DNA from: Methylorubrum populi
Lineage (GTDB): Bacteria > Pseudomonadota > Alphaproteobacteria > Rhizobiales > Beijerinckiaceae
Direction of reading: 5' to 3'
Length of the DNA: 64,000 nucleotides
NCBI GenBank assembly: GCA_036946625.1
Contig: JAQIIU010000003.1
Location: 62,001-126,000 of the forward strand
Each line of letters opens with the position of its first letter. Within the stretch, counting starts at the first letter, position 1. A program made the position numbers and the translations under genes. The notes below the pieces were generated by a model that saw only the letters and a program-made list of their open reading frames with translations, ran no database searches and was not told the origin of the DNA. This document shows, in pieces, positions 41,896-51,102 of the stretch.

Positions 41896-42942
41896 ATGCC
41901 CGCATCTCCCACCGTCTCGTCCGACGTGCTCGCCGCGGTCGGCGGCACGCCCCTGATCCGGCTGCGCCGCGCCTCGGAGGAGACCGGCTGCACCATCCTC
42001 GGCAAGGCGGAGTTCCTGAATCCCGGGCTCTCGGTGAAGGACCGGGCGGCGCTCTCCATCGTGCGGGACGCCGAGGCGCGCGGGCTGATCCGGCCGGGCG
42101 GCACCCTCGTCGAGGGCACGGCGGGTAATACCGGGATCGGGCTCGCCCTGGTCGCCTCCGTGCGCGGCTACCGCACCGTCATCGTCATCCCCGAGACCCA
42201 GTCGGCGGAAAAGAAGGAGACGCTGCGGCTGGCCGGGGCCCGGCTCGTCGAGGTGCCCGCCGTCCCCTTCGCCAACCCGAACAACTACGTCCACGCCGCC
42301 CGCCGCCTCGCCGAACGGCTGTCGCAGACCGGGGAGGCCGGTGCCTTCTTCGCCGATCAGTTCGACAACACCGCCAACCGCCGCGCCCATATCGCGGCGA
42401 CCGGCCCCGAAATCCTCGCGCAGACCGGCGGCGCGGTCGACGGCTTCGTCTGCGCGGCCGGCACCGGCGGCACGCTCGCAGGCGTGGCCGAGGCCCTGCG
42501 GGCGGCCAAGCCGGAGGTGAAGATCGCGCTCGCCGACCCGGAAGGCTCGGCGCTCCACGCCTACTACACCACCGGCACGCTCAAGGCCGAAGGCTCCTCG
42601 ATCACCGAGGGGATCGGCCAGGGCCGGGTGACGAAGAACCTCGAAGGCTTCACGCCCGACCTCTCCTTCCGGATTCCGGACGCGGAGGCTCTCGGCATCG
42701 TCTTCGGCCTGATGCGCGAGGAGGGTCTGTCGCTCGGCGGCTCGTCCGGCATCAACGTGGCGGGCGCGATCCGGCTGGCCCGGGAACTGGGACCCGGCCG
42801 CACCGTCGTGACGATCCTCTGCGACGGGGCCGCCCGCTACGCCTCGAAACTGTTCAACCCGGCCTTCCTGACCGAGCGCGGCCTGCCGACGCCGGACTGG
42901 CTCGGCCGGACGGACGAGGCCCTGCCCGACTGGCGGGCGTAA
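41896..42942 (+). CDS. cysK: Cysteine synthase A (O-acetylserine sulfhydrylase)
   Basis: 348-aa PLP enzyme forming L-cysteine from O-acetylserine and sulfide. The Schiff-base lysine is K48 in NPGLSVKDRAALSI. The substrate loop is GTAGNTGIGLALVA, the PLP phosphate loop GTGGTLAG, and the closing segment GLSLGGSSGINVAGA. It is longer than E. coli CysK and of the alphaproteobacterial CysK-like type, with the insert around FANPNNYVHAARRLAERLSQ. Family B and C repeats follow immediately downstream. Confidence 0.9.
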   Translation: MPASPTVSSDVLAAVGGTPLIRLRRASEETGCTILGKAEFLNPGLSVKDRAALSIVRDAEARGLIRPGGTLVEGTAGNTGIGLALVASVRGYRTVIVIPETQSAEKKETLRLAGARLVEVPAVPFANPNNYVHAARRLAERLSQTGEAGAFFADQFDNTANRRAHIAATGPEILAQTGGAVDGFVCAAGTGGTLAGVAEALRAAKPEVKIALADPEGSALHAYYTTGTLKAEGSSITEGIGQGRVTKNLEGFTPDLSFRIPDAEALGIVFGLMREEGLSLGGSSGINVAGAIRLARELGPGRTVVTILCDGAARYASKLFNPAFLTERGLPTPDWLGRTDEALPDWRA

Positions 42943-42960
42943 GGAGTTTTCGCGCTCACG

Positions 42961-43131
42961 GAGCCTGTTGGAGGACGATCATCCCATCTCGACCCTCATC
43001 CTGAGGTGGCCGCGTGAGCGGCCCTCGAAGGGTGCTCCAGGGATCGCGCGGAAACTGGAACACCCTTCGAGGCCGCTTCGCGGCACCTCAGGGTGAGGGA
43101 GGGGACGGGAGTTCCGCAGCCAAACAGGCTC
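42961..43131. repeat. Palindromic repeat, family B, copy 4
   Basis: From GAGCCTGTTG to CAAACAGGCTC, with core CCTCATCCTGAGGTGGCCGC / CGGCACCTCAGGGTGAGG and GGCCCTCGAAGG / CCTTCGAGGCC. It is shorter than copies 1, 3 and 5 because the linker containing CTTGCCGTTGCCTGACGAAG is absent. Confidence 0.85.
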
Positions 43132-43132
43132 A

Positions 43133-43275
43133 TACCGTTTCCGATCGATCGCTTCGGGTTTCGCCCCCTCCGTCCTCGCGAGCGGCCGCGAAGCGATCCA
43201 GGGCGCGACAGATCCGGAAAGGGCGCGCCCTGGTTTGCTTGCGCCGAGCCTCGCAAGGACGCAGGACAGGCCGAA
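43133..43275. repeat. Palindromic repeat, family C, copy 2
   Basis: Directly abuts family B copy 4. Inverted with respect to 32100-32248, sharing ATCGCTTCGGGTTTCGCCCC, GAGCGGCCGCGAAGCGATCC and GCCTCGCAAGGACGCAGGA. It is followed by TTTCGGGACGATGC (43310-43323), the end motif found in other repeats here. Confidence 0.8.
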
Positions 43276-43421
43276 CGCATCGTCCTTCTCCGAAAGCCGG
43301 CGACCATCTTTCGGGACGATGCCCCGGAATCGATCCTTCGCCGACTGAACGGAATCGCCGGCCTCGACGTTGCCGTCGGCGCTCAAGCGAACGTGTTTGA
43401 GCCGCCGGAGATGGACCGTCG

Positions 43422-43574
43422 ATGCTCACCACCATTCTGCTGATCCTGCTGATCCTGCTGCTGTTCGGCGGCGGCAACTTCTACGGCGGCGGCCGCTTCC
43501 GCGGCCCCGGCTTCGGGCTCGGCGGCATCCTGCTCATCATCCTGATCGTCCTGCTGGTGACGCACCGGATCTGA
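43422..43574 (+). CDS. DUF3309-like small membrane peptide
   Basis: 50-aa protein with two hydrophobic helices (MLTTILLILLILLLFGGG and GGILLIILIVLLVTHRI) separated by a Gly/Arg/Phe-rich turn (NFYGGGRFRGPGFGLG). Size and pattern match the DUF3309 family of tiny membrane proteins, common in Methylobacterium and relatives. GCCGGAG lies 11 nt upstream of the ATG. The function is unknown. It converges on the PG-binding protein gene with 10 bp between stops. Confidence 0.7.
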   Translation: MLTTILLILLILLLFGGGNFYGGGRFRGPGFGLGGILLIILIVLLVTHRI

Positions 43575-43584
43575 CCGCGCGCCC

Positions 43585-45054
43585 TCACCGCTCGCAGGCG
43601 ATCGCCACGACCGCGCCGAGCAGGGGCGCCGCCGCCCCGCCGAGCGTGGTCGCGGCGGCGTTCCGGCCCGCCCCGGCGGGCACGCCGCTCTCGGCCAGGA
43701 AGGCCGCGACCGCCCCGGCCGGCACGACGGGGTAGCGCGTCGGCGGCATCACCCCCGCGATCAGGCGGGGCGCGGCGGGAAACCGGGCGACGAGCCCGGC
43801 GAGCCGCCCCGACCGGTCGAGCACCGGCGCCCCGCCCGCACCGGGCTGGAGCGGCGCGAACACGCCGTCCGCGACCGCGGTGCCGGGGGCGACGCCCGGG
43901 GCTCCCTTCGCGCCCGCGCTGAGCACGAGGATCGCCTCCCCCTCGGCCGACGCCTCCGTGCGCAGGGGCGGTGCGGCACCGCCCGAAAGCCCCTCCACCC
44001 GCAGCAGCGCGAGGCTCCCGCCTGCGTCCCGCCGCTCGACCCGGGCCGCCGCGCCGCCGACCCGCGGCGCGGGACAGGCGTCGAGCGCGGCGGCCGCGGT
44101 CAGCACCCGGCCGCCGCCGAGCTTGAGCCCGGTCGCGGCGGGGTGTGCCTCTGCCGGCGATCCGGGAAGCGGCGGCAAGGCGGGCGCGACGGCCAGCCCG
44201 GGGCCGGGCCTCGGCGCCGGGCCGGCGGCGGCTGCCGGTGCGGCCTGAGTCGGTGCCGCCTCGGGGAACGGCACGAAGCCGTTGGCCACCGCGATGACGA
44301 GGCGCTCGACCGTTCCCGCCAGCGCCTTGTCGTAGCCGATGGTGAAGCCGCGGATGCCCGCCGGGCCGGCGGCGTAGCGGATGTAGGAGCGTCCGGTCGC
44401 CGTCTCGGCGGTGACGACGACGAAGTCCGGTTTCTTCAGCTTGTAGGTGACCTTGCGGCCGGGATTGGCGGCGCTCGCCCGCTCGAACAGGGTGTCGAGG
44501 CCGGTCTCCTCGGGCGCGAACGACTTGGTGTCGAGGGTCACGCGCCCGTCGGCGCTCTGCCAGCGGGTGCCGCCGGGAACCGCGCTCCGCCGCGGCAGGA
44601 GCGCCTCCGGCACGCCGATCACCGCGCCGCTCGCCGGATCGGGCTGGACCTTGAACCGGGCCGCCCGGCGCGCCTCCTCCGCCTCGCGCGCGAGCGCCGC
44701 GCGCTCGGACGGGGCGAGCAGGCCCGTCGGCGTGACGCCGGTGCGGGTCTGGTAGGCCTGGACGCCCTCGAAGGTGCGTCGCCCGAAGGCGCCGGTCGTC
44801 ACGCCGTTGTAGTCGCCGGTCCAGACCAGCGCGTCCTGCACGCCCCGGCGCTGCGCTTCGGGCAAGGCCTCGAAACCCGCCCGCGCCGCCTCGAAGGCGG
44901 GATCGGGTGCGGGCGGGGCGGGCCCCGGCCGCGCGGCCGGCGGCTGCGGCGGAAGGGTCTGGGGCGGCGGAGCCTGGGCGAACGCCCCCGTCGCGAGGAA
45001 GGCCGCGAGCAGAGCCGGAATGCCGCTGCGCAAAGCTGTCGTCCGTCCCGCCAT
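43585..45054 (-). CDS. Secreted peptidoglycan-binding protein with inactive trypsin-like domain
   Basis: 489-aa exported protein. The signal peptide is MAGRTTALRSGIPALLAAFL then ATGAFAQ. A Pro-rich stretch and a PG_binding_1 domain (LVWTGDYNGVTTGAFGRRTF, GVQAYQTRTG) lie near residues 60-105. The middle (about 120-260) resembles domains paired with such modules. The C-terminal part (about 310-489) has a chymotrypsin-like layout, but the His position reads VLTAAAALDAC instead of TAAHV and the Ser position reads GAGGAPVLDRSG instead of GxSGGP. The protease fold is therefore apparently catalytically dead. It could act as a binding or scaffold domain. Confidence 0.75.
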   Translation of the reverse strand: MAGRTTALRSGIPALLAAFLATGAFAQAPPPQTLPPQPPAARPGPAPPAPDPAFEAARAGFEALPEAQRRGVQDALVWTGDYNGVTTGAFGRRTFEGVQAYQTRTGVTPTGLLAPSERAALAREAEEARRAARFKVQPDPASGAVIGVPEALLPRRSAVPGGTRWQSADGRVTLDTKSFAPEETGLDTLFERASAANPGRKVTYKLKKPDFVVVTAETATGRSYIRYAAGPAGIRGFTIGYDKALAGTVERLVIAVANGFVPFPEAAPTQAAPAAAAGPAPRPGPGLAVAPALPPLPGSPAEAHPAATGLKLGGGRVLTAAAALDACPAPRVGGAAARVERRDAGGSLALLRVEGLSGGAAPPLRTEASAEGEAILVLSAGAKGAPGVAPGTAVADGVFAPLQPGAGGAPVLDRSGRLAGLVARFPAAPRLIAGVMPPTRYPVVPAGAVAAFLAESGVPAGAGRNAAATTLGGAAAPLLGAVVAIACER

Positions 45055-45233
45055 CGCCCCCGCCCGATTCGATGCGCGGGCGATGATGCCGGCGGGAATG
45101 CCGGCGCCACAAGCCGCGGCGCGCCGAACCCGGGTTGGCAGCCTTCGCCATACGCCATTGTCATCACCGCCGCGCGGGTTCTTGCGTGGACGGCCCGGTG
45201 CCGCGCCACAGCTTCTCGCGGAAGTTCGCTTCG

Positions 45234-45704
45234 ATGATCTCGGGAGCCACGATTTTGCTGACACAGATCGGATTGTACGGCGCGGCGGCGCTCGCCGGGA
45301 CGGCCTTCGTGGTCCAGCAGGCGATCAATGCCGGCCTGAAGGGGGCTCTCGGCTCCGGGCTCTGGGCCGGATTCGTCAATTTCGCCGTCGGCGGCCTCGC
45401 CATCGGCCTTCTCGCCCTGGCCCTGCGCGAACCGCTGCCCTCCCTCGACGCGGCGGCCCGCGCGCCCTGGTACGCCTGGACCGGGGGCCTGCTCGGCGCC
45501 CTCTACGTCGTCGGGACGATCTTCCTGATCCCGCGGCTCGGCGCCGCCGCGGTGGTGGCCCTGCTCATCGTCGGGCAGATGCTGATGTCGCTCGCCCTCG
45601 ACCATTTCGGCGGGCTCGGCGTGCCGGTCCACGAGGCGAGCCTGCCCCGCCTCGGCGGCGCGCTCCTCCTGATCGTCGGCGTCGTGCTGATCTGCGCGTT
45701 CTGA
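45234..45704 (+). CDS. DMT-superfamily membrane protein, DUF606/YdcZ type
   Basis: 156-aa protein with about five hydrophobic helices (TQIGLYGAAALAGTAFVVQQ; FVNFAVGGLAIGLLALALRE; AWTGGLLGALYVVGTIFLIP; AAVVALLIVGQMLMSLALDH; LGGALLLIVGVVLICAF). The motifs QQAINAGLK and LDHFG...RLGGALL are family hallmarks. Such half-size DMT proteins are presumed exporters. It is divergent from the PG-binding gene, and the start MISGATILLTQ is favoured. Confidence 0.82.
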   Translation: MISGATILLTQIGLYGAAALAGTAFVVQQAINAGLKGALGSGLWAGFVNFAVGGLAIGLLALALREPLPSLDAAARAPWYAWTGGLLGALYVVGTIFLIPRLGAAAVVALLIVGQMLMSLALDHFGGLGVPVHEASLPRLGGALLLIVGVVLICAF

Positions 45705-45798
45705 GAGCCGACCCAGCGTTGCGGCGAGCGCGGCAAGTGGTAGCTTGCCGGCCACGGGCGCCCCCGCTTCGGGCGCGCCGGCCGGAGGAGGCGAGCGC

Positions 45799-48700
45799 AT
45801 GTCCCAGGCCAACCGTCTCGGGCGTCTCGGCGCGGCCCTGCTCGCCGCAACGCTCCTCGGCGCCCAGGCGCAGGCGCCCCGGTCGCCCGCGCCGCCGAAA
45901 TCCGCGACCGCCCCCGTCCAGAAAACCTTTGCGCGCGAGGCGCTGGCGAGCGCGGGCGTCCGCCTCGAAGCGGCGCTGAAGAGCGAGGCGCCCGCGAACG
46001 GCAAGACCGCCGCGCAGTGGCACCGCGAGGCGGAGAGTGCGGCCAGGAGCGAGGGGGCGGAGCCGGATGCCGAACTGAACGCCACCGCCGCGGCGGTCGC
46101 CGCCGACCCGAACGACAACCGCAACTGGCTCGATTACGCCCGCGCCGCCAACGCCGCCGGCAGCGACGAGGCGCGCGCCGACTCTTCCGCCCGGTTCAAG
46201 CTGAAGGGCCGCGCGGCGGCGGCCGCCTACCAGGGCTACCTGCGCGCCCGGAATCCGGCGGACGAGGCGCGGGCGCTCGCCCGGCTCGGCGAGATCCAGG
46301 CGGCCCAGGCCGAGTGGCGGCCGGCGCTCGAAGCCTACCGGGCGAGCCTCGCGATCCGGGACGAGGCGCAGACCCGCGCCGCCTACGAGAGGCTGCGCGA
46401 GGCGCACGGCTTCCGCATCCTCGCCTACAAGGTCGATTCGGACGCCGCCGCACCGCGGGTCTGCTTCACCTTCTCCGAGAGCCTCGTCCCGAAGACCGAT
46501 TACGCCCCCTACGTCGCCGTCTCCGGCGCGGCCGACGCCGCCGTCACGGCGGAAGGCTCCCAGGTCTGCGTCGACGGGCTCAGGCATTCCGAGCGCTACG
46601 CCTTCGTCCTGCGCCAGGGCCTGCCCTCCTCCGTCGGCGAGAGCCTGCTGAAATCGGCCGATTACGAGGTCTACGTCCGCGACCGCTCGCCCCAGGTGCG
46701 CTTCACCGGCCGCAACTACGTCCTGCCGCGCACCGGACAGGCCGGCGTGCCGCTGGTCTCGGTGAATGCGCCCGCACTCGACGTCGAGGTGCTGCGCATC
46801 GGCGACCGCGGCCTGCTGCCGGCCTTGCGCTCGGAGGAATTTTTGAGCCAACTCAACGGCTCGACGGCCCGGACGATCGCCGACCAGAAGGGCCAGCGTG
46901 TCTGGAAGGGCATCCTCGACACCGCCAAAGCCGAGACCAACCGCGAGGCGGTGACCGCCTTCCCCGTGCTCCAGGCGGTCGGCAAGCTGGAGCCCGGCCT
47001 CTACCTGATGCTGGCCAAGCCCACGGGCACCACCGATTCCTCGGAGGATGAGTACGGCGGCTACGAGGCGCAGGCGACGCAGTGGTTCGTGGTCTCCGAT
47101 CTCGGGCTCACCGCCTTCAAGGGCCGGGACGGCGTCCACGTCTTCGCCCGCTCGCTCGCCAGCGCCAGGACCGTGGCCGGCGCCGAGATCCGTCTGATCG
47201 CCCGCAACAACGACGTGCTCGCCACCGCCAAGACCGACGGCCAGGGCCACGCCGCCTTCGCGAGCGGCCTCGCCCGCGGCGAGGGCGGGCTGGCGCCGGG
47301 CCTGGTGGTGGCGCAGGTCGGCGACGATTACGGCTTCCTCGATCTGGCGCTCGGCGCCTTCGACCTGTCCGACCGCGGCGTGAAGGGCCGCCCGGCGCCG
47401 GGCGGGGCGGAGGCCTACGTCTTCCCCGAGCGCGGCGTCTACCGCTCCGGCGAGACGGTGCAGCTCACCGCGCTGCTTCGCGACCCGCAGGGGGCGGCGG
47501 TCGCCGGCCTGCCGCTGACCCTGGTGGTGAAGCGGCCCGACGGCGTCGAGTACCGCCGCGCGGCCTTGGCCGACGAGGGGCTCGGCGGGCGCTCGCTCGC
47601 CCTGCCGCTGATGGCGGGCGCCATGCACGGCACGTGGCGCGTCGCCGCCTATACCGATCCGAAGGCGCCGCCCGTCGGCGAGGCGAGCTGGCTCGTCGAG
47701 GATTACGTGCCCGAGCGCCTGGAGGTGAGCCTCACCCCGAAGACGCCGACCCTGACCCGCGGCGAACCCGCGGTCATCGACGTCGCCGCGCGCTACCTCT
47801 ACGGCGCGCCGGGCTCGGGGCTCGAGGTTTCGGGCTCGGTGGCGGTGCAGGCCGCCGCCGATTCCGGCATCAAGGGGCTGGACGGCTTCTCCATCGGCCT
47901 CGACGACGAGGCGGTGGAAGCGACCACCGCCGAGATCGACGCCAAGGCGACCACCGACGCGCAGGGGAAAGCCAGCCTCGCCGTTCCGGTGCAGGAGGTG
48001 GCCGCCCCCCGCGCGCTGGAGGCCAGGATCACCCTCGCCGTCGGCGAGCCGGGCGGCCGGGCGCTGAGCCGCAGCGTGACGCTGCCGATCCTGCCGGCCC
48101 AACCCGTCCTGGCGATCCGCAAGAATTTCGGCGGCGATCTCGCCGAGAACGCGACCGCCACCTTCGACGTGGCGATGGCCGCGCCCGACGGGCGCCGCCT
48201 CGCGCAGGACGGCGTGACCTGGACGCTGTCGAAGGTCGAGCGGACCTATCAATGGTATCGCGCGGACGGGCGCTGGAGCTTCGAGCCGGTGAAGTCGAGC
48301 CGCCGCGTCGCCGACGGCCGCGTGGCGATCGGCACGGAGGCACCCGGGCGCATCGCCGTGCCGGTCGGCCTCGGCCCGTACCGCCTGGAGGCCAGCGTGC
48401 CGGGCCAGCCGCAGGCGGCGGCGAGCGTGTCCTTCACCGTGGGCTGGGGCGGCTCCGAGAGCGCCGACGTGCCCGACCTCCTCGACCTCACCCTCGACAA
48501 GGCGGCTTACGCCGCCGGCGAGCGGCTGCGGGCGCGCCTTCAGCCCAAGTTTGCCGGAACGGCGACGCTGGCCGTCGTCAGCGACCGGGTGCACGAGGTC
48601 CGCGACGTGACGGTGGCGGAGGGCGGCGCCAGCGTCGAGATTCCGGTGAAGGCGGAATGGGGCGCGGGTGCCTACCTCGTCGCCACCGCCTACCGCCCGC

Positions 48701-51099
48701 TCGACCAGGCAGCCAAGCGCATGCCCGGCCGGGCGCTCGGGCTGGCGTGGTTTTCCGTGGACAAGGAGAAGCGCGGCCTCTCCGTCTCGATCGAGGCGCC
48801 GGAAAAGGTGCGCCCCCGCGGCACGCTGAACGTGCCCGTAAAACTCGCCGGCCTCGCCCCCGGCGAGGAGGCGCGGGTGACGCTCGCCGCGGTCGATGTC
48901 GGCATCCTCAACCTGACCCGCTACGAGGCGCCGAACCCGTTTGCCTATTTCTTCGGTCAGAAGGCCCTCGGCCCCGAGATCCGCGACCTCTACGGCTACC
49001 TGATCGACGGCATGCAGGGCACGCTGGGCGCGATCCGCTCCGGCGGCGACGGGGGCGCCGCGGAACTCGCCGACGCGCCGCCGACGCAAGCCCCGCTCGC
49101 GCTCTACTCGGGCATCGTCACCGTGGGGCCGGACGGCACGGCCAAGATCCCGCTGGAACTGCCCGCCTTCAACGGCACCGCCCGGCTGATGGCGACCGCC
49201 TGGACCAGGGCCAGGGTGGGGCAGGCCCAGGCCGACGTGATCGTGCGCGACCCCGTGGTGCTCACCGGCACCCTGCCGCGCTTCCTCAATGTCGGCGACC
49301 GCTCGCGCTTCTTCGTCGCCCTCGACAACGTGGAGGGAGATGCCGGCGACTACGTGATCGATCTCGACCTCTCCGGTCCCGTCGTGGTGGCGGGCGAGGC
49401 GGTGCGCTCCACGATGCGGCTGGAAGCCGGCGCCAAGGGGCAGCTCGTGATCCCGATCACCGCCGCCGGCCCCGGTCTCGCCCGGCTCGACGTGAGCCTC
49501 ACCGGCCCCGGCATCGAGGGCAGCGCCGGCCAGTCGTTCTCGCTCGGGATCAATCCCGGCACCGGCGCCCTCGTGCGCCGCAACCTGCATCCGCTGGAGC
49601 CCGGCGCCGGCCTCGACCTGACGCCGGACCTGCTGGCCGACATCCTGCCCGGCACCGGGGCGGTCTCCGTTTCGGCCAACCGCTTGGGCGGCATCGACGT
49701 CGCCGCCCTGCTGCAATCGCTCGACCGATACCCCTACGGCTGCTCCGAGCAGATCGTCAGCCGGGCGATGCCGCTTCTCTACGTCAACGCGCTGGCGGCC
49801 GGCGAAAAACTCGGCCTCGACGGCAAGCTCGACGAGCGGGTGCGCGCGGCGATCGAGCGGGTGCTGGCACGCCAGGATTCGAGCGGCGCCTTCGGCCTGT
49901 GGTCGACGGAGAATGCCGGCGACACGTGGCTCGACGCCTACGTCACCGACTTCCTCACCCGCGCCCGCGAGCGGGGATTCGCCGTGCCGCAGACCGCCTT
50001 CGACAGCGCGCTCGACCGCCTGCGCAACACGGTCGCCAACGCCACGAACGTCGAGAACGGCGGGATGGACTTGGCTTACGCCGCCTACGTGCTCGCCCGC
50101 AACGGCCGGCCGGTGATGGGCGACCTGCGCTACCTCGCCGACACCCGGCTCGCCGACTTCGCCACGCCGCTGGGCCGCGGCCAGCTCGCCGCCGCCCTCG
50201 CCCTGCTCGGGGACCGCGGGCGGGCGCGGAAGGGCTTCGAGGCGGCCTTGCAGGCGCTGCAGGCCGAACGCGACAAGGGCGCCTACCGCGCCGATTACGG
50301 CTCGCGCCTGCGCGACGGCGCCGCCCTGCTGGCGCTGTCGGCCGAGACCGGGTTCTCCCGCGAGACCTTGCAGCCGGTCGCGGCCGTGCTCGGCCAGGAG
50401 CGGGCGGACGGGCGCAGCACCAGCACCCAGGAGAACGCCTGGATGGTGCTGGCGGCCCAGAGCCTGTCGAAGGAAGCGGAGGGTCCGACGCTCGCGATCG
50501 ACGGCAGGACCGAGGCCGGTCCGCTCTCGCGGCTCTACCGGGCGCCCGCCCTGGAGGCGCGGCCGGTGCGGATCGTCAATGCGGGCCGCGACCCGGTGCA
50601 GGTGGCGGTCGGCGTCCAAGGCAACCCGATCGCCCCGGAGCCGGCGGCCTCGCAGGGTTTTTCGGTCGAGCGCGCCTTCTACCGGCTCGACGGCGGCCCG
50701 GTGGATCTGGGAAAGCCCCTGCGCCAGAACGACCGCCTCGTCGTGGTTCTGAAGGTGACCGAGGCCAAGGCGAGCGCCGGGCGCCTGCTGCTGGTCGACC
50801 GCCTGCCCGCGGGCCTCGAGATCGACAACCCGAAGCTGCTCGACGCCGACGCGCTGTCGGGCCTGAGCTTCGCCAGGAGCGAGGTGGCGCCGGTCCACAC
50901 CGAGTTCCGCGACGACCGCTTCGTGGCCGCCTACGATCGCAGCCCGGAGCAATCGGCCTTCTTCTCGGCCGCCTACACCGTGCGCGTCGTCTCGCCGGGC
51001 ACCTACGTGCATCCGGGCGCGAGCGTGGAGGACATGTACCGCCCCGAGCGGTTCGGGCGCACCGCGTTCGGATCGGTCGAGGTGACCGCGGCGAAGTAG
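45799..51099 (+). CDS. Bacterial alpha-2-macroglobulin
   Basis: 1766-aa periplasmic protease trap. A leader (MSQANRLGRLGAALLAATLL then GAQAQA) starts right after GGAGGAGG. MG-type beta domains fill the first two thirds (YVFPERGVYRSGETVQLTAL; KAAYAAGERLRARLQPKFAG). The complement-like thioester motif is present as YPYGCSEQIVSRAMP, with Cys at about residue 1315, so covalent trapping is possible. An alpha-alpha toroid (WSTENAGDTWLDAYVTDFLT) and a receptor-binding-like C-terminus (YTVRVVSPGTYVHPGASVED) follow. It is paired directly with pbpC, as in many Gram-negatives, suggesting defence of the periplasm when the wall is breached. The leader has no evident lipobox, unlike E. coli ECAM. Confidence 0.92.
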   Translation: MSQANRLGRLGAALLAATLLGAQAQAPRSPAPPKSATAPVQKTFAREALASAGVRLEAALKSEAPANGKTAAQWHREAESAARSEGAEPDAELNATAAAVAADPNDNRNWLDYARAANAAGSDEARADSSARFKLKGRAAAAAYQGYLRARNPADEARALARLGEIQAAQAEWRPALEAYRASLAIRDEAQTRAAYERLREAHGFRILAYKVDSDAAAPRVCFTFSESLVPKTDYAPYVAVSGAADAAVTAEGSQVCVDGLRHSERYAFVLRQGLPSSVGESLLKSADYEVYVRDRSPQVRFTGRNYVLPRTGQAGVPLVSVNAPALDVEVLRIGDRGLLPALRSEEFLSQLNGSTARTIADQKGQRVWKGILDTAKAETNREAVTAFPVLQAVGKLEPGLYLMLAKPTGTTDSSEDEYGGYEAQATQWFVVSDLGLTAFKGRDGVHVFARSLASARTVAGAEIRLIARNNDVLATAKTDGQGHAAFASGLARGEGGLAPGLVVAQVGDDYGFLDLALGAFDLSDRGVKGRPAPGGAEAYVFPERGVYRSGETVQLTALLRDPQGAAVAGLPLTLVVKRPDGVEYRRAALADEGLGGRSLALPLMAGAMHGTWRVAAYTDPKAPPVGEASWLVEDYVPERLEVSLTPKTPTLTRGEPAVIDVAARYLYGAPGSGLEVSGSVAVQAAADSGIKGLDGFSIGLDDEAVEATTAEIDAKATTDAQGKASLAVPVQEVAAPRALEARITLAVGEPGGRALSRSVTLPILPAQPVLAIRKNFGGDLAENATATFDVAMAAPDGRRLAQDGVTWTLSKVERTYQWYRADGRWSFEPVKSSRRVADGRVAIGTEAPGRIAVPVGLGPYRLEASVPGQPQAAASVSFTVGWGGSESADVPDLLDLTLDKAAYAAGERLRARLQPKFAGTATLAVVSDRVHEVRDVTVAEGGASVEIPVKAEWGAGAYLVATAYRPLDQAAKRMPGRALGLAWFSVDKEKRGLSVSIEAPEKVRPRGTLNVPVKLAGLAPGEEARVTLAAVDVGILNLTRYEAPNPFAYFFGQKALGPEIRDLYGYLIDGMQGTLGAIRSGGDGGAAELADAPPTQAPLALYSGIVTVGPDGTAKIPLELPAFNGTARLMATAWTRARVGQAQADVIVRDPVVLTGTLPRFLNVGDRSRFFVALDNVEGDAGDYVIDLDLSGPVVVAGEAVRSTMRLEAGAKGQLVIPITAAGPGLARLDVSLTGPGIEGSAGQSFSLGINPGTGALVRRNLHPLEPGAGLDLTPDLLADILPGTGAVSVSANRLGGIDVAALLQSLDRYPYGCSEQIVSRAMPLLYVNALAAGEKLGLDGKLDERVRAAIERVLARQDSSGAFGLWSTENAGDTWLDAYVTDFLTRARERGFAVPQTAFDSALDRLRNTVANATNVENGGMDLAYAAYVLARNGRPVMGDLRYLADTRLADFATPLGRGQLAAALALLGDRGRARKGFEAALQALQAERDKGAYRADYGSRLRDGAALLALSAETGFSRETLQPVAAVLGQERADGRSTSTQENAWMVLAAQSLSKEAEGPTLAIDGRTEAGPLSRLYRAPALEARPVRIVNAGRDPVQVAVGVQGNPIAPEPAASQGFSVERAFYRLDGGPVDLGKPLRQNDRLVVVLKVTEAKASAGRLLLVDRLPAGLEIDNPKLLDADALSGLSFARSEVAPVHTEFRDDRFVAAYDRSPEQSAFFSAAYTVRVVSPGTYVHPGASVEDMYRPERFGRTAFGSVEVTAAK

Positions 51100-51102
51100 G
51101 GC

